From Allacma fusca (Eukaryota > Arthropoda > Collembola > Symphypleona > Sminthuridae): 64,000 nucleotides of DNA. Location: assembly GCA_947179485.1 (NCBI GenBank), contig OX359246.1, positions 6,820,001 to 6,884,000 on the forward strand, written 5' to 3'. The notes under the pieces are model-generated. The model searched no databases, was not told the origin of the DNA, and worked only from the letters and a program-made list of their open reading frames with translations. A program made the translations under genes and the position numbers. This document shows, in pieces, positions 1 to 12,299 of this stretch. The first letter of the stretch is position 1. Each line of letters begins with the position of its first letter.

Positions 1-1
1 C

Positions 2-1018
2 TATAGTGAGGTTCACCAACTCCAAGTAAAATTACTGGGTCCAGAGCATTCGAACACACTTCTTACTCGAAGCAACTTAGCAGATGTTTTTCTAGATCAG
101 GTTAGATATAACGAAGCGCACAAACTTTACAACGAGGTCCTACAAATTCAAATTAAATTACTAGGTCCGGGCCATTCTGACTCACTGCGTACTAAATGTA
201 ATTTAGCAAGAGTGTTGTCGCATCAGGGGAAATACAACGATGCCCAAAAACTTTACAACGACGTCCTTCAAATGCAAATTAAATTACAGGAGCCGGACCA
301 CCCCGACATTCTTCTCACTAAACTTTGCATCGGAGATGCTTTCCAAAATCAGGGTAAATATAACGATGCGGAAATACTATTTAACGAGATTCTGCCAATG
401 CAAATTAAAGTATTAGGCCCTGAACATCCGTTTACACTTCTCACAAGACATAACCTAGCAAATGTATTTCGAAATCAAGGAAAATATAATGACGCTCAAG
501 AACTGTATAACGAGGTTTTACAAATGAAAATTCAAGTACTTGGTCCGGACCATCGGGATACAATTCTTACAAAACATAATCTAGGAACTGTCTTTAGAAA
601 ACAGGGGAAATACAATGATGCGGAAGAATGTTTTAACGAAGTTCTGCAAAGTTATATGACACTTCTGGGCCCAAACCACCCCGACACTCTCCGTACAAAA
701 TATAATTTAGCAACAGTTTTTTCAAAACAGGGGAAATTTAGCGATTCGCAAGACCTTTTCCACGAGGTTTTGCAAATGCAAATTAAAAAGCTAGGACCAG
801 ACCACCCCGAGACTCTCCGTACGAAATATAGCTTAGCAAATTTGTTCCGTAATCAGACCAGATATAATGATTCACAAGGACTTTATATCGAGATTCTGCA
901 AAAGCAAACTATTACGCTCGGTCCGGACCATCCGGACACACTTCGTACAAAACGTAATTTTGGAAAATGTTCGCAAGCAAAAATTAATCTAAAGTTGAAT
1001 AGTGAAATAAACTCTTGA
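2..1018 (+). CDS. Tetratricopeptide-repeat array, kinesin-light-chain type (5' partial)
   Basis: Open in frame from base 2 to the TGA at 1016-1018, so the start lies outside the window; the first ATG at 212 is internal. The 338 visible residues are about seven and a half copies of a 42-residue unit with the pattern YNEVLQMQIKLLGPDHPDT, then LxTKxNLAxVFxxQGKYNDAQxL. This spacing and the LGPDHPDTL signature are typical of kinesin-light-chain-like TPRs, which form a superhelix that binds peptides. Units keep good codon identity, so the array probably grew by recent tandem duplication. The last unit breaks down after LRTKRNFGK and ends in a short lysine- and asparagine-rich tail, which may be the natural C-terminus. 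An AATAAA lies at 1073-1078. No effector domain is in view; N-terminal NB-ARC or similar domains, common with such arrays, would be upstream. Function beyond protein binding cannot be stated. Confidence 0.85.
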   Translation, partial: YSEVHQLQVKLLGPEHSNTLLTRSNLADVFLDQVRYNEAHKLYNEVLQIQIKLLGPGHSDSLRTKCNLARVLSHQGKYNDAQKLYNDVLQMQIKLQEPDHPDILLTKLCIGDAFQNQGKYNDAEILFNEILPMQIKVLGPEHPFTLLTRHNLANVFRNQGKYNDAQELYNEVLQMKIQVLGPDHRDTILTKHNLGTVFRKQGKYNDAEECFNEVLQSYMTLLGPNHPDTLRTKYNLATVFSKQGKFSDSQDLFHEVLQMQIKKLGPDHPETLRTKYSLANLFRNQTRYNDSQGLYIEILQKQTITLGPDHPDTLRTKRNFGKCSQAKINLKLNSEINS

Positions 1019-2320
1019 TATGTTAATTTGTACCATTGTATGATTTAAGGTTCAATCTTTCAAATCTTGTCAAATAAATGCAGGAATTTTTCTTTCCAGC
1101 TTATTAAACTAATTTGTCACAAGAAGCTCTTTATTACCATCGGTTCTTATTGTTAGTTCAATGTACTCTCGCTATAAGGAATTCTGATATTTCTTTTACT
1201 GTAATTAAACAAACTATAATCCAAAGAACTAGGTCAGCGGTATTTGGTTTTGCCGATCCCGAAACATACGTAATCTCCTTTACGGGCATCCCTTGTTGGC
1301 TTACGTCTAATCCACGCAACTTTGTGTGTTCATAAGCAGTCCTTGTTGTTTAAAGGAGAGATGCCAAGAAACCTGTAAGTTTTACCATGAAAACCATCCC
1401 GCTGGGATGTATAACAATTTATTTCCCTGCAATACAGAGCACACGTCTTTACGCATATTGTGTAAACATGCTTTATTCCAGTGAACAAAAACTTGGCTTG
1501 CACCGGTCAAGAAAGTAAAATGAAACCTCTGAAATGGTTTCTTTTGGAAAAAGAGCAATGTGAACATTTTAGTTTGAAGAAAGACGTTATTGAATGGACA
1601 CCATCTCATATGTAAGTAAAGTGTACTGCAATTCGTGAGCATAGTTTTGTAATTAAAGTTAATTTCTGCGAAAAAAATAATGCGCCTACTGGAAACCGAA
1701 CTCTGAATAAAACACTCAATCATTTGAACCATGGAACATATTTAGCCACTGTGTTCCGTTCGCTTTCCCAGTAAATACTGGGGTATAGTAATTATAAGAT
1801 TTAAGAAATTTGCGCAGGTATAAATGTATTCTATATAGGTACAACAGTAATAGTATAGAATTTTATTTGCATGTGCTAGTTTCAACTATTTGTCTACTTT
1901 TTCAACTTTGGATTACGGTTTTAGCTCCCAAAAGAGGTTTCGAAGTTTTGTTATCCCATTGAAATACATATTGATAATTAATATGATTCTTCCATTCTGA
2001 TTGTTGGGTCGATTATAAATGCATTTTGCAATTTAGGTTCGACTGGTCTACTTCTTCCATCAGTCTTCACCAAATAGTTTTTCATCAACATTAAATCCGT
2101 TAGAGTTTTGTCGCCAACAGAGATATTATAGGAAGACTCCTATTATTTCTTAGAAGGACACCTCAAGGACCTCAAGGAAATACTTGTTTGCATTTGGTGA
2201 GGGGAGTTGCCGATTTACGAAATTCCAGTAATAATTGAAGTTCATTACAAACTTCCTGGAAGAGATTTAATTCTTCGTTTTTCTTAATTTTGAATTATTT
2301 ACTATCTATTTGTAAATCCT
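1019..2320. other. Intergenic, no gene supported
   Basis: AT-rich spacer between the convergent TPR gene and the minus-strand LRR-like gene. A polyadenylation-like AATAAA is at 1073-1078. A 116-codon open frame on the minus strand (1382-1732) has no recognisable motif, and I do not call it. Confidence 0.5.
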
Positions 2321-3410
2321 TCAAATCAGTGGCTCAGTTTTTCTATTGAAAATCTGAACCTCAGAATTCGAGTATTCAATGTCAAGAATTTTGCACTGTT
2401 TACAGATGTAGCAGCCCTGGAAAGTAACTGAGTGAAATAATTTTGAATAATTTTGCAAAAACCTAGCCAAAACTGAATATCTTTCCAGAGTCAAACTGGA
2501 ATCCTCAATTAGAAAATGCCTTATCCCAGGGAAGTTCAAGGAAAGAAAAACATTTGAACTGTTTGAAGTGCAACGCTTAAAATTGATAACTGTAAATTTT
2601 TCAACAGCCTTAAATGCTATAATTTTGCCGTGAAAATCCTGCAAGGGAGCTTTAGCTGAGCAAAATTTAGAAAAATCGATTGTCAGACTTCGTAGACCAG
2701 GGAATTTTTGCGCAAGGAAGTTAAACCATTGGGGTGATATTAATGTGGATATTTTAATGTGCTCAACATTAGCATCGTCTTGTTGGAGAAAAGTAAAGTC
2801 TTCTGAGTATTTTTCATCGATCTCCAAAATATCCATGGAAGTATGAAATGATTTCAAAAGTTTGAAATCTAAGGCCGACGTTATTCTCAATTCCATTTTT
2901 GCATTTTCAGGAACATGCCCGTCTTCTAATATTTCTTCTGTTGCAGTGTCATGGCTTCCGTTTAAAACGAGTGAGCCCACAGTAACACTTATAATTCCCA
3001 CGGTAATTATGAAAATAGCTGCTTGCAAAAATACTCGAGATTTTTGTCTTCTGGGACTGCGGAGATAAAGATGATTTTTTAAAGAATTTCGTTAACCAAA
3101 TTAAATGTACTCTAATAATTAAAGATAGTCAAACAAATAAGTGAAAATGATTTCCAAGTGTTGCTTACGATTTGGTGTCAAATTGATAAATTCCATTTTC
3201 ATTTTTTCAGTGAAGCTGTCTCTCTGCGATGTTATTTCATCATTTGGAGGCGTGATAATTCCATTTGACCTTTCGGAAAAATCTTTTTGACTGGGATATC
3301 CCACAGTGACTAAAAATAAATTAAAGTAAATATTTATGCATGCATTTACTCGAAAGATTTAATTTATAATTATTATTATTTATAATTTAATATATGCATT
3401 AGTGCTCACC
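2321..3410 (-). CDS. Membrane-anchored leucine-rich-repeat-like protein, incomplete model
   Basis: Three exon-like blocks. The 3' block (2321-3056) follows a pyrimidine-rich acceptor and reads PRRQKSR, then a hydrophobic stretch VFLQAAIFIITVGIISVTVG, then an ectodomain with LRR-like repeats such as FPGLRSLTIDF and FPGIRHFLIEDSSL, ending TEPLI. Basic residues before the hydrophobic stretch suggest a type II membrane anchor. A middle block (3169-3309) has an acceptor and a strong GTAAGC donor and reads TVGYPSQKDFSERSNG. A 5' block ends at the donor at 3410 with HDMNANKARLE. The first junction agrees in phase, but the middle block ends in phase 1 while the 3' block needs phase 2, so an exon may be missing or the copy may be damaged. 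No start codon was fixed. Identity unknown; LRR-like is my best description. Confidence 0.4.
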
Positions 3411-6400
3411 CTCCAAACGTGCCTTATTTGCGTTCATATCGTGAATAACTTCCGGAACCTTAAATGAAGGTTCTCCCAATTGATAAATCCAAAGAAAGTT
3501 TCCGGAATGTTAGGTTGATGGTTTTGAAATGCAATGCCGGATTTAATTGTGAGAAAAGGTAGCTCTCTTGTTGTCACCTGTTATCAAGGGCTTAGGAACG
3601 TTTCCTCTTCGAAAATGGCCTGATTGAGCGGCTCCTATTTCGTGTTCAGATTGGATACTGGCATAGTGTTTTCTTTCTAAGATACAATCATGAAACACTC
3701 CTGAGTATCCTTTTCATTTAATATTTTTTGTAGTAATTATATTTTGTTGAAAAGATATATTCCTGAAATGTAATTCATTACCTCAACTAGAACGCTTTTA
3801 AATTCTTCCATTCTGGCCATCCCGTTGGGTTCTGTGGTGATTATGGTAATTCGTTTCTAAGTTGAAGTAAGTTCGTTAGCTTTTTTATGGAATACTAATT
3901 TAACCAAAATTTTATGTTCTATATTTCAAGAGTAAACACGTCCATGTGACATTATTAATTTATGTCAATAATTATTATTGACACAAATTGAATATCTATA
4001 ATTATATTTTTGATTAAATTTATTTCGCAACGCTGTCAAAATTATACACATTTCGCTTGGTTTGGCAATGAGTGTTAATTACACCTCAGTATATTTAAGC
4101 GTATAATTAATTCTTTGGCCTTCTGTAGTTCTAAATGATATTCAATTTTTAGTGGAATAATAAACAGTCAATTACAAAAGTAATTAGATATATATTTACA
4201 AGTAAAAATATGTACTTACTGTACACAAAATAATCCGAAAGTGTGTTCTGTACGAATGTAACAAACAGACTGAACCTGGATTCACTGCATGTCGTTTTTA
4301 TATTCAAATTCAGCATTTATATAAATGCATATTTTCTCACGAAATATTGAATTGGGATTTCTTTTCAAATGATAAAAATGTCAACTGATTTCATTAGCAA
4401 CTGATTGCAAGTGTTAACTGCGTAATTTTGAAATATTAATCGAAGAAATTTCTCCCCAAACTATTATTTCGTAGAAAGTTTACTATAAAAAATAATTAAA
4501 TATTATCAATTCTAGTAAAACATAGGGATGCGAACACCTCAAGTGTGATAATAATACAATTATTGTTGAGAAGAAACATTCAAACGTAGCTGATTACCAA
4601 GAAATAATCAATTTGAGTACCTGCCTCGAAAATACAGATACAGCAAAGCCAAGTTATTTTAAATGATTGTACAGTATACGACCAAAATGTTTGTTTATTC
4701 GTTTTACATATTCGAAACTGTGTTTGTTCTGCAGCTCTCACTTTTGCTCATGAAGTTGAATTTCGTCAACCTTGTGCCACTTGTCATGTCCATATTTCTT
4801 AGAATTGAGAGCTGTGTTATTGCTCCCTAGAATGCCCATAAAATTTTCTATAAGCCAGCATCGCAATATTATATGAAAAGATTTTTTTGCGAGAATTCAA
4901 AAATGAAGAAATTTGCCTTCTGAAAAATAAACCCTTCACGGGCTTCACGTTTCTTGTGATTTACAAGTTATCTCTAACCCTGTGATTTCAAATATGGACC
5001 CAGGTCAAGTTTTAGAAAAAGTTTTAGCTTTCAGAAAAACAAGTTTTAAAAAAATTAGGAAGAGAATATGCTACATGCTGTGGGAATCAAATATTTCATG
5101 AGTCATGATGAGCTAGTTGAGGGAACAAATCATTACGGTGAACCATTTTTGTATGTTACATAAATGGTAATAATAATAGAACAGAATACAGTTTTCTAGC
5201 AATCGTCTGAATTGGGGGATAGAGCATTGGGGAATCATATGTATTCTTATTGAAAGCATTGATTCTTCTATGGGGCAGAGGGAGAAAAATGTTTTATCGT
5301 ATCCTGAAATATCGACTAAATCAACATCTTTCTATCAATCCTCAACACTCAAAGCTTTTATCAACCTCCAGAGTTATCAAAAACACATAAATTTAAAATG
5401 CATATTCAAAAAATAATGTGATCAGCACTACGTGCTAACAATAAGTCACTAATTGGAAGGGATGATGCAGCACTACGTAATGTAACAGCATACGCTGGTA
5501 AATTTACGTTCCCCTATAAATAATTACCCTAATATGTTTATAAATATAGCAATACAAGTCTTGATCATTAGTTAGTAAAACTCTTAAGAACACCGGTGGG
5601 CATAAGCGTCTTTTAATTTTGTGTCGTCAAACGGGTAACCCAACGTCGGCGCCTATAATTATGTTCCTTATAGAAGTTCAATAAAATAAAGTAATGCCAA
5701 TATAATTTATGAAAATTTTGATGTTAAAAAGTTTTATGATGATTGTGTTGAAGTCATTTGATGATGAATTGTGAACATTTCAATTTCTGGATGCGAATAA
5801 ACAACACAACATTAGCTTCCACTTACGAAGGGTTGACAAATCTCTATGAAATTACGGAAATCAATTTATGCGCCATCGATTTTAAATTAAATATTATATG
5901 TACGTTCCGGGACTGAAACAACCCATCTCCTTAAAAAATCATAGGCTTCTTAATTTTGATCTAAGAACTTTAGACTTTTGACTCGTAGAAAAAAATTGCA
6001 TAGCCTGTTGTATGGCGACGGACAAGCAGACCCCCGACATTCGCAGAAGGGACTTTCATCTTCGCTTCCCCCTAAAAACATTTTCGATTTTGTGGTTTTG
6101 TATTTTCTATCCGTATTTCCAACAGTTAAAAAAATATTTTGTGTTTTCAAAGTACAAATATATTTTGAATGAATTTCACATTTTATGCCCGCAATTCGGA
6201 CTGGGAACTTTTGAAAAGCTAATCAATGGCTTTTACTTACGCTAACACATTGGGATAACAAAGGTTGCTTTTCTACACGGGTTTGCACACATACTCATGT
6301 GCCTTTGTAGATGCTCGTTGCTTTTTGTTTTCTCTTGCTACTTATTGATAATGTGATTGGTCCTTCAATGCACAAGGGAATCTTTGACTAACATTTTGTT

Positions 6401-6633
6401 TTGGAGTTTAAGTCAAAATCACTCAAACTTCTTCTTTAGAGCATCATTAGCTTATTTTTTTCTGTGAATTTGAAATAGATATGAATGCAAAAAATAATAA
6501 TTATGAATATAATAAATATAGTACCGGGTTCCAAGAAAAGATTGTTCCCTCATCGGGGCAACGGTAAAGATATTCCATGGCGTCACGATTTGAGCCGGGC
6601 TATTGGATCCTGCTGTCCACCAATAGGACCGTC
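3411..6633. other. Intergenic, AT-rich, no gene supported
   Basis: No open frame with a credible domain. Around 5400-5690 there is a block with a TATAAATA motif and a GGCGCC-containing end that vaguely recalls a retroelement terminal repeat, but no partner repeat or target duplication is visible, so no element is called. Confidence 0.4.
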
Positions 6634-6647
6634 CTATCCCAAACTAT

Positions 6648-7355
6648 TTTTTTTTTTTTTATTTGGGGTTTATACTCCGATTTCTTGCCCTTAAGGCCTT
6701 ACAGAGTTTTTTTTACCTCCTTTATTCTCTTTTTAATTTATTTACAAATTGGAGCCATTCTGGCCCATTAGCTGCGTACTGTGAAGTGGGGCGGCCGCCC
6801 ATTCCACACTTACTCAACCACAGGCCTGCATGTAAACTCGTCATCATATGACTAATAACCGAAGGTAGAGGTCTAGGCCCCCGCTACGTGTGCAGTCCGC
6901 TATACATTAGCACATACAGTTTCAAAGCACATACCCGGTGTCACACACAGCATCCCCGCAGTCTTGCAAGCATGTATATCACCACACACATACGCAGACT
7001 TAGCTATAGAGAGAGAGAGTGAAATGTGAAGCTACAGGTAGAGACAGAGGATATGCAGACAAGGGAGGAGACACGGGACATGCCACGGACACAATCTTAT
7101 CCGAGATATCAGCAGTCGAAGTATATACAAATACACCAATTCATCTTACGAATCATTATCAGTGTACGGCACACACTACTCCTGCTGATACTCTTCCAAG
7201 AATGCGCAACATGCCTCCAGACCTCATTTGCATATCGATAGTGTATAGAGAAAGATAGAAATGACCTGAAATTATTTTGGGGTGAGCTAGAGTCGAAAGC
7301 CGACTCTTCTGCAACCTTACAGATTCACTACACCACCAGACCGCAGGCCTGGTCT
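6648..7355 (-). mobile_element. tRNA-related SINE-like retroposon with 14-bp target duplication
   Basis: The 14-bp sequence ctatcccaaactat occurs at 6634-6647 and again at 7356-7369, exactly bracketing this segment. Directly inside the left copy is a run of about 14 T, which on the minus strand is a poly-A tail, as expected of target-primed reverse transcription. Near the other end, on the minus strand, TGGTGTAGTGA (7325-7335) resembles a pol III A box and GGCTTTCGACTC (7290-7301) a B box, 34 nt apart, suggesting a tRNA-derived head. At about 708 bp it is long for a SINE, and the body contains simple-sequence stretches and no coding capacity. A processed copy of some other pol III transcript is the alternative. 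Confidence 0.65.
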
Positions 7356-7731
7356 CTATCCCAAACTATGTATGTTCATATCTGCTCCGTCCTTAAATTT
7401 GGTAATGTAATCGTATTTTGGGCTCAGCAAATACGCGGGAAAAATCACCCTTACTACTATTTAAATGTGATCACGCTTGAGTCCAGAATTTGGCTCACAA
7501 TGAAATTACGTTACTCTTCCCCCCTCCAATTCATCTCAATTGCCTTATCAATGGGACGAGCAGTTTGGTTGGAAATATGCCCAATGGCTGGAGCTACTAC
7601 TATCCTCAAGCATACTTATTGATACGGACTCATCAAAGTATTTACTACAAAAATGTCATGATCGGAAATCAATTTCCGAAACTTCCTCACTTTGATCCTA
7701 AAGATGATTTTCCTCAACATTCCTCTCATTA

Positions 7732-7916
7732 GAGAGTATGCGCTTCTTTGAACCCGAACGTAAGCGCTAACGTTAAATCACACACTTTAGCGTTTGATTT
7801 AGCGGTACGCTAACGTAAGGAAACGCAAGGAGAAAGTCGCATCACGTGGTTGATTTCTGGTCGTGACGTCAAATTTAGCGTTCTACGTATACGGAACGCC
7901 AATTGCGCAAACTCTC
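7732..7916. mobile_element. TA-flanked MITE, about 185 bp
   Basis: Terminal inverted repeats GAGAGTATGCGC and GCGCAAACTCTC (11 of 12 paired) are flanked by TA at 7730-7731 and 7917-7918, the target duplication of Tc1/mariner-type elements. The interior carries several subterminal variants of agcgctaacg and tttagcg in both orientations. No coding capacity. Confidence 0.55.
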
Positions 7917-8400
7917 TATTATTTACGGATCATGGTCACTGTTGTGAATGTATGAACCTGCGGAGTAGCTCTCTGAAAAGCCAAGAAAATTTCTTGGACA
8001 TAAGGTTAAAAAGATGTTTTTTTAATACTTGAATAAAATTACAAGAAATGTTCAAAATTCTCCTGTTTTTTAGAAAAATTCAATCGTGACAAGTATTTAC
8101 AGCTCATTAAATCCTTCGATCGTGATATTTCCGGTTGTAGCGTGGTCAAAAGGATTTCCATTTCATTTGACCCTGGCGAAGTACTTGTATGTTTAAACTG
8201 AAAAAAATAATTCCTCCGGTTCCGTTGTACCTTTAAGATGTTATCAATCCCCCTGGAATAAATTATATCATGTTTGTATTAAAAAATTCCATTTACAGCG
8301 TAGTATTTGTTTGAAAGTGAAATAACTTGGTTTTACAATCACTCAAAGGCTGACAAACATTCCACTGAAAACTATCCACTTTTACAAAATAGAGTTTTAA

Positions 8401-8623
8401 GGGTGTACTCACATAAAGCATGTTTTATCCGTACACGTAAAATTTTTCTCCGTTACGGAGAGACCTCTCACATAAGTTCAGACCGTATGTAATTACTTAC
8501 GAAGTGTGAATGTGAGATGTTTGTTCGTAAGCGGTTGGAATGTTGTTTCCGTTTAGTTCCTTCCCCAATGCCGACAAAAATATTTACGGTTACGGAAGGA
8601 ACATGTTTTATGTGAGTACACCC
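8401..8623. mobile_element. PIF/Harbinger-like MITE, 223 bp, TAA target duplication
   Basis: Starts GGGTGTACTCACATAAAGCA and ends with the inverted complement, nearly perfect over about 24 bp. TAA flanks it at 8398-8400 and 8624-8626. A 3-bp TAA/TTA duplication and G-rich ends are typical of PIF/Harbinger (Tourist-like) MITEs. The interior repeats ttacggaagg-like motifs in both orientations. Non-coding. The element at 42631-43320 has the same kind of ends and target site. Confidence 0.75.
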
Positions 8624-8626
8624 TAA

Positions 8627-9757
8627 TATGAATATGACGTTCTCTTTTGCTCTTTCATGGGAGTATTAAAGATCGTATGTGTAATTATTATATAGTAGTT
8701 CCTGCGTAAGGAAATTTACCAATAGCCGATTAATTAGACATTTCGAAAAGATTAATAAAGAATTTAATTTCAGCTGAAAATGCAAAAGTAAAAGTTGGGA
8801 CCGGACGGGAAAGTAACTAGGAATCATTTCAAATGATTTGAGGTCCTGATTTCAAGAACGGGAAGCGAAATTGGATTTAAAAAAAAATATTTCTTTATTT
8901 TTAAAGTGAATTTTACGAGCTTTCGTGGAAGCCATTTGATATTATGGGTTGTATTATATCAAAAATCCAATTTATAATAATTTAATCAAGTACTTTTTTT
9001 CTGTCACGTACATACATAAATATTTTTGCGGAATTATGTTCTCACATGCAATTTGATGTACATACTATTGAATGGTACTGTTGCATTTTAAAATTTATTA
9101 CTATACATCTTAGCTAATATAATTAAACTAAGGTAATAATAAATGCCTTAATTGAACAAGGTGGATTATATCGTTCTTAAAAATGTAAAATAAATTGTTA
9201 CCAAAGGAAAATATTTTTTTTTTAAATTAGATAAAATTCTTGCTTTTTGAAGCTAAGCTTTGCGCCCCTCCCACTTTGGCGGACCTTGTTTTACTTTGAA
9301 TGCGAATCTCTAGAAAAACACTCGTAAAGACAAAAACTCATCGCGACTATTTAATTTAAAACAACATTGGTCGATTGTAAAAGTACACCCTGGAAATTCC
9401 GACGGTCAATAATAAATGCGTAAGTGAATGTATCTATTCGACATATTTCAAAATCTCTACTCTATATAATAAGTAATACATTATATATTACAATACAATT
9501 TTGGGCTCAATTAAAAATTAGTTAAAATATGGACATTTAATATAATCATATTCCATATCCTAATTTCCATGCTGACTCATATTTTTAACAGTAAGCTAAT
9601 TACAATAGGTATAGCAAGTATAAGATAATATATAATGTAAACTAGCCTTTATATGGCGGTCTGACTGTACAAAAAAAAATATATAATTGTGAAATGTTGA
9701 ATAGATCCATTGACTATATTGAAATAAAATAGTAAGGAAAAAAGTTCAAAAATTTTG
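8627..9757. other. Intergenic, very AT-rich, nothing seen
   Basis: Between the TAA-flanked MITE and the tRNA gene. Long A and T runs; no open frame, repeat end or RNA signature that I can support. Confidence 0.5.
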
Positions 9758-9829
9758 TGGAGATGCCGGGGATTGAACCCGGGGCCTCTCACATGCGAAG
9801 CGAGCGCTCTACCACTGAGCTACATCCCC
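9758..9829 (-). tRNA. tRNA-Ala (anticodon CGC)
   Basis: The minus strand reads GGGGATGTAGCTCAGTGGTA at the 5' end, forms a 7-bp acceptor stem with CATCTCC, a D arm, an anticodon stem CTCGC/GTGAG with loop TTCGCAT (anticodon CGC, at 9795-9797 on the plus strand), and a T arm containing GGTTCAATCC. The internal A box and B box are intact and a TTTTT run follows a few bases downstream as the pol III terminator. No intron. It decodes GCG alanine codons. It stands alone, with no second tRNA gene in the window. Confidence 0.95.
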
Positions 9830-10139
9830 ATTCTTATGTGGATCATTGATTTTCCTCTAGTTTCCTCTCCAGCGCCTAAGCTCTGGCCCGTGCTAGGAAT
9901 ATTCCCACATGCTTCCTCAAGGCCGTGGGATATGGAAAGACATAAACGCATCCACTGTATCATTTTACATGACTCGTTTACATTGCAAAGTGTGATGAGT
10001 AAATTTAAATGTGGCAGTCCCTGTAATATTATTTTTTACAGTACTCATATGCTGATCACGACTCATGCCTTTAAGCCAATGCATATTATTTGCTCTGTTG
10101 AGAAATTATGCGCGTGGCTATAAAAACAAATCAGTGTCA

Positions 10140-10405
10140 TATAGAGCTACTTTTGGGATCGGGATACACCCGGGAATTGGGTTCGGGATCGGGAACGGGT
10201 TCGAGTTCGGGTGTCTAATTATTGTTCCCAAATACTTTGGGACCAGGTTCAGGAACATGCTCAGCAGACCCGGGATTTCGGGATCGGGACCGGGTTTGGG
10301 AACGGGTTCAAGCTTGATGAAGGTATTTGTGTTCCCGTCGGGAACCGGGAACATCTTCGTTCCCACACCCGTTACACGCTTCACGTTCCCGGGAACTACG
10401 CAACC
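10140..10405. repeat. Foldback-like word-repeat block, ends not identified
   Basis: Dense variants of gggatcggga, gggaacgggttc and their complements (gttcccgggaac) occur in both orientations, with a switch from one orientation towards the other inside the block. This is the same architecture as the hAT-like foldback elements at 18238, 45035 and 54661, but I could not find matching terminal inverted repeats or an 8-bp target duplication here, so the copy may be truncated. The glycine-rich open frames it creates are an effect of the repeat. Confidence 0.5.
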
Positions 10406-11536
10406 ATCTAGCGGAGAAAAAAATACAAAGCATGCACGGCTTCCCTCGTTAAAATGTTGAGATAATAATTTTACGTAAGCGACTTGAGCCGTTTCGCATA
10501 TTGTCAGTTGGGATCGCTAGTAGTGAAAATATGGAATACACTACTTAAAAGTATGGAAGTCAAATATTTACCCCCCTTTTTTTGGGCTGATGGGCGAAAT
10601 ATTTTATGGCCCCAGTCCATATGTACATGCATTTTTGTACATAGAGATAACTAACGTGCAGTTGGCTTGGGACTTGGCGACTCCATTTTTCACTTCTTGA
10701 TTCAATCGACTTTTTCCACTAATTTTCTCATCTTAGTAGCTCTGTTTGCATGTAAATCATTAATATCTTGTTGCAAATATCCACCTTCTACAAACTAGCA
10801 ATAGCACAAAATAACTTGCAATCCGAATCATTACAACTCTAATTTTTAAATTGTATTTAATGAAGTATCATGTATGTATCACAAACTCTTTATATAATTA
10901 ATGACAAATTCCAACATTATGAAGACTTTTTGTTAAAAATATCGTTAAATCCTAGTCTCCACTTCTATTTTGTTATTATACTCCTTGTCTGTGTTTATTC
11001 ATTGATTCATCTTAAAACATGTTTCACTAAAAGCATATATTTTAGCTACAGTCTTAAATGCATTTACTGTGTGTTGTAAGGTTAAAAGGGTTTTTATTAA
11101 CAATAAGTAATATGTATTCAGAAATACAAAAAAATACCGACACATGTTTCCAACGTACGGGCATGATAGCAAAAAAATCATCAAAATGGCTCAAATCTCA
11201 ACGCATCCAAATACTCGGTTCAATGGTTGCAGGTTCTGAAAATTTATCTGACGTTATATATAAAAAGTGTTGCAATAAGTACTTTCAATTCAATTTGCTT
11301 TTTCCTAATAAGAATCCCACGCTTAACTGTATAAAGTTCAGTCATTAAAATTCTCCTCTCCTCAAATTCGTCCGTGCTGTAACCGAACGTATTTTTTCTC
11401 ACTACCAGACTTAATTTAATCCAAATTTGATGATTTATGTCTAATGTTTATAATAATTATGATTAGCGTTTTTAAGTGATATTCTAAAATTGCTATTGCG
11501 AGCTTCCGATATGATGCAAGCAGTTGGTAAGTATAT

Positions 11537-11614
11537 GCCGAGAAGCACAGCGAGCTGAGCGAGCTGAAAAAGCTCTCCTCTGCGACAACGTTTCCGCCCG
11601 CTGTGCTTCTCGGC
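11537..11614. repeat. Perfect 16-bp inverted repeat with 46-nt loop
   Basis: gccgagaagcacagcg at 11537-11552 is the exact reverse complement of 11599-11614. The loop itself contains a smaller stem, gagctgaaaaagctc. Flanks on both sides carry tatat motifs and the phrase ctatatagtgaaat twice. It could be the core of a foldback or MITE, or a transcribed hairpin; there is no evidence to choose. Confidence 0.55.
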
Positions 11615-12299
11615 TTGCTGTATATACCACCGACTTGTTTGGCTATATAGTGAAATAATATAGTAAATAGCGGCTTGCTATATAGTGAAATGAGCCGCAA
11701 AGATTTGAATTGTAAAGTTAAAGCCGCGAAAGTTTAAATCAACAGACAGGTCGAGGTCGAGACCAATAATAAGAAAGGATTTTAAGCTTCCCGCGAAAAC
11801 ACAATATAAACTATTGGTAGTGATAGGTTAGAGGGCAGCATAAATGGCCAAGAATGGGAAAGATAACACGAACAGGAGGGAGTGGGATGAACAGCAGGGA
11901 CCTGTTCGATGTATGTATGTGTTTTATAAATAATTACATCGGAATTTATTAAAGCCTCGATACGCGCGTAGACATATGTATATGTATGTAGATACTCTAA
12001 TAGTATTGTGCTCAATGACATGATGTAAAAATAACAACTTTTGAATCATTTGGGTGTTTCAAAATTTATTTACTGTTTACAGTGTGCAACTTTCATATAA
12101 GTCCCTGAACTTATCGAAATCTGACAATACTCTTTCTCTCAGGGATAAACACGTGACAATTGGGTATGTAAATCATTCATTTGTATATAATTTCCAAATA
12201 CTTGTTCATCTGTATAGAGAAAATGAACATATGTATATAAGGCTTGTATTTACGTGAGAGGACATTGGAAGTTTTTAGAGACCGAAGTAATTGAGGGAA

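Larger units (their letters stand above)
9830..12299. other. Intergenic; contains a word-repeat block and a perfect hairpin
   Basis: No protein gene supported. The open frames at 9755-10460 are by-products of the tRNA and of the repeat block. The stretch includes the word-repeat block at 10140-10405 and the hairpin at 11537-11614, annotated separately. Short ta/ca-rich microsatellite-like sequence occurs near 11960-11990. Confidence 0.5.

Noticed and set aside
1382-1732. 116-codon minus-strand frame
   Set aside because: No motif, no splice context and no homologue in the window.
5400-5690. Retroelement terminal-repeat-like block with TATAAATA and a GGCGCC end
   Set aside because: No second copy, no target duplication and no internal retroelement sequence in the window; the resemblance is too loose to call.
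10065-10460. Glycine-rich protein-coding frames
   Set aside because: They arise from the gggaacggg-type words and are open in several frames on both strands.
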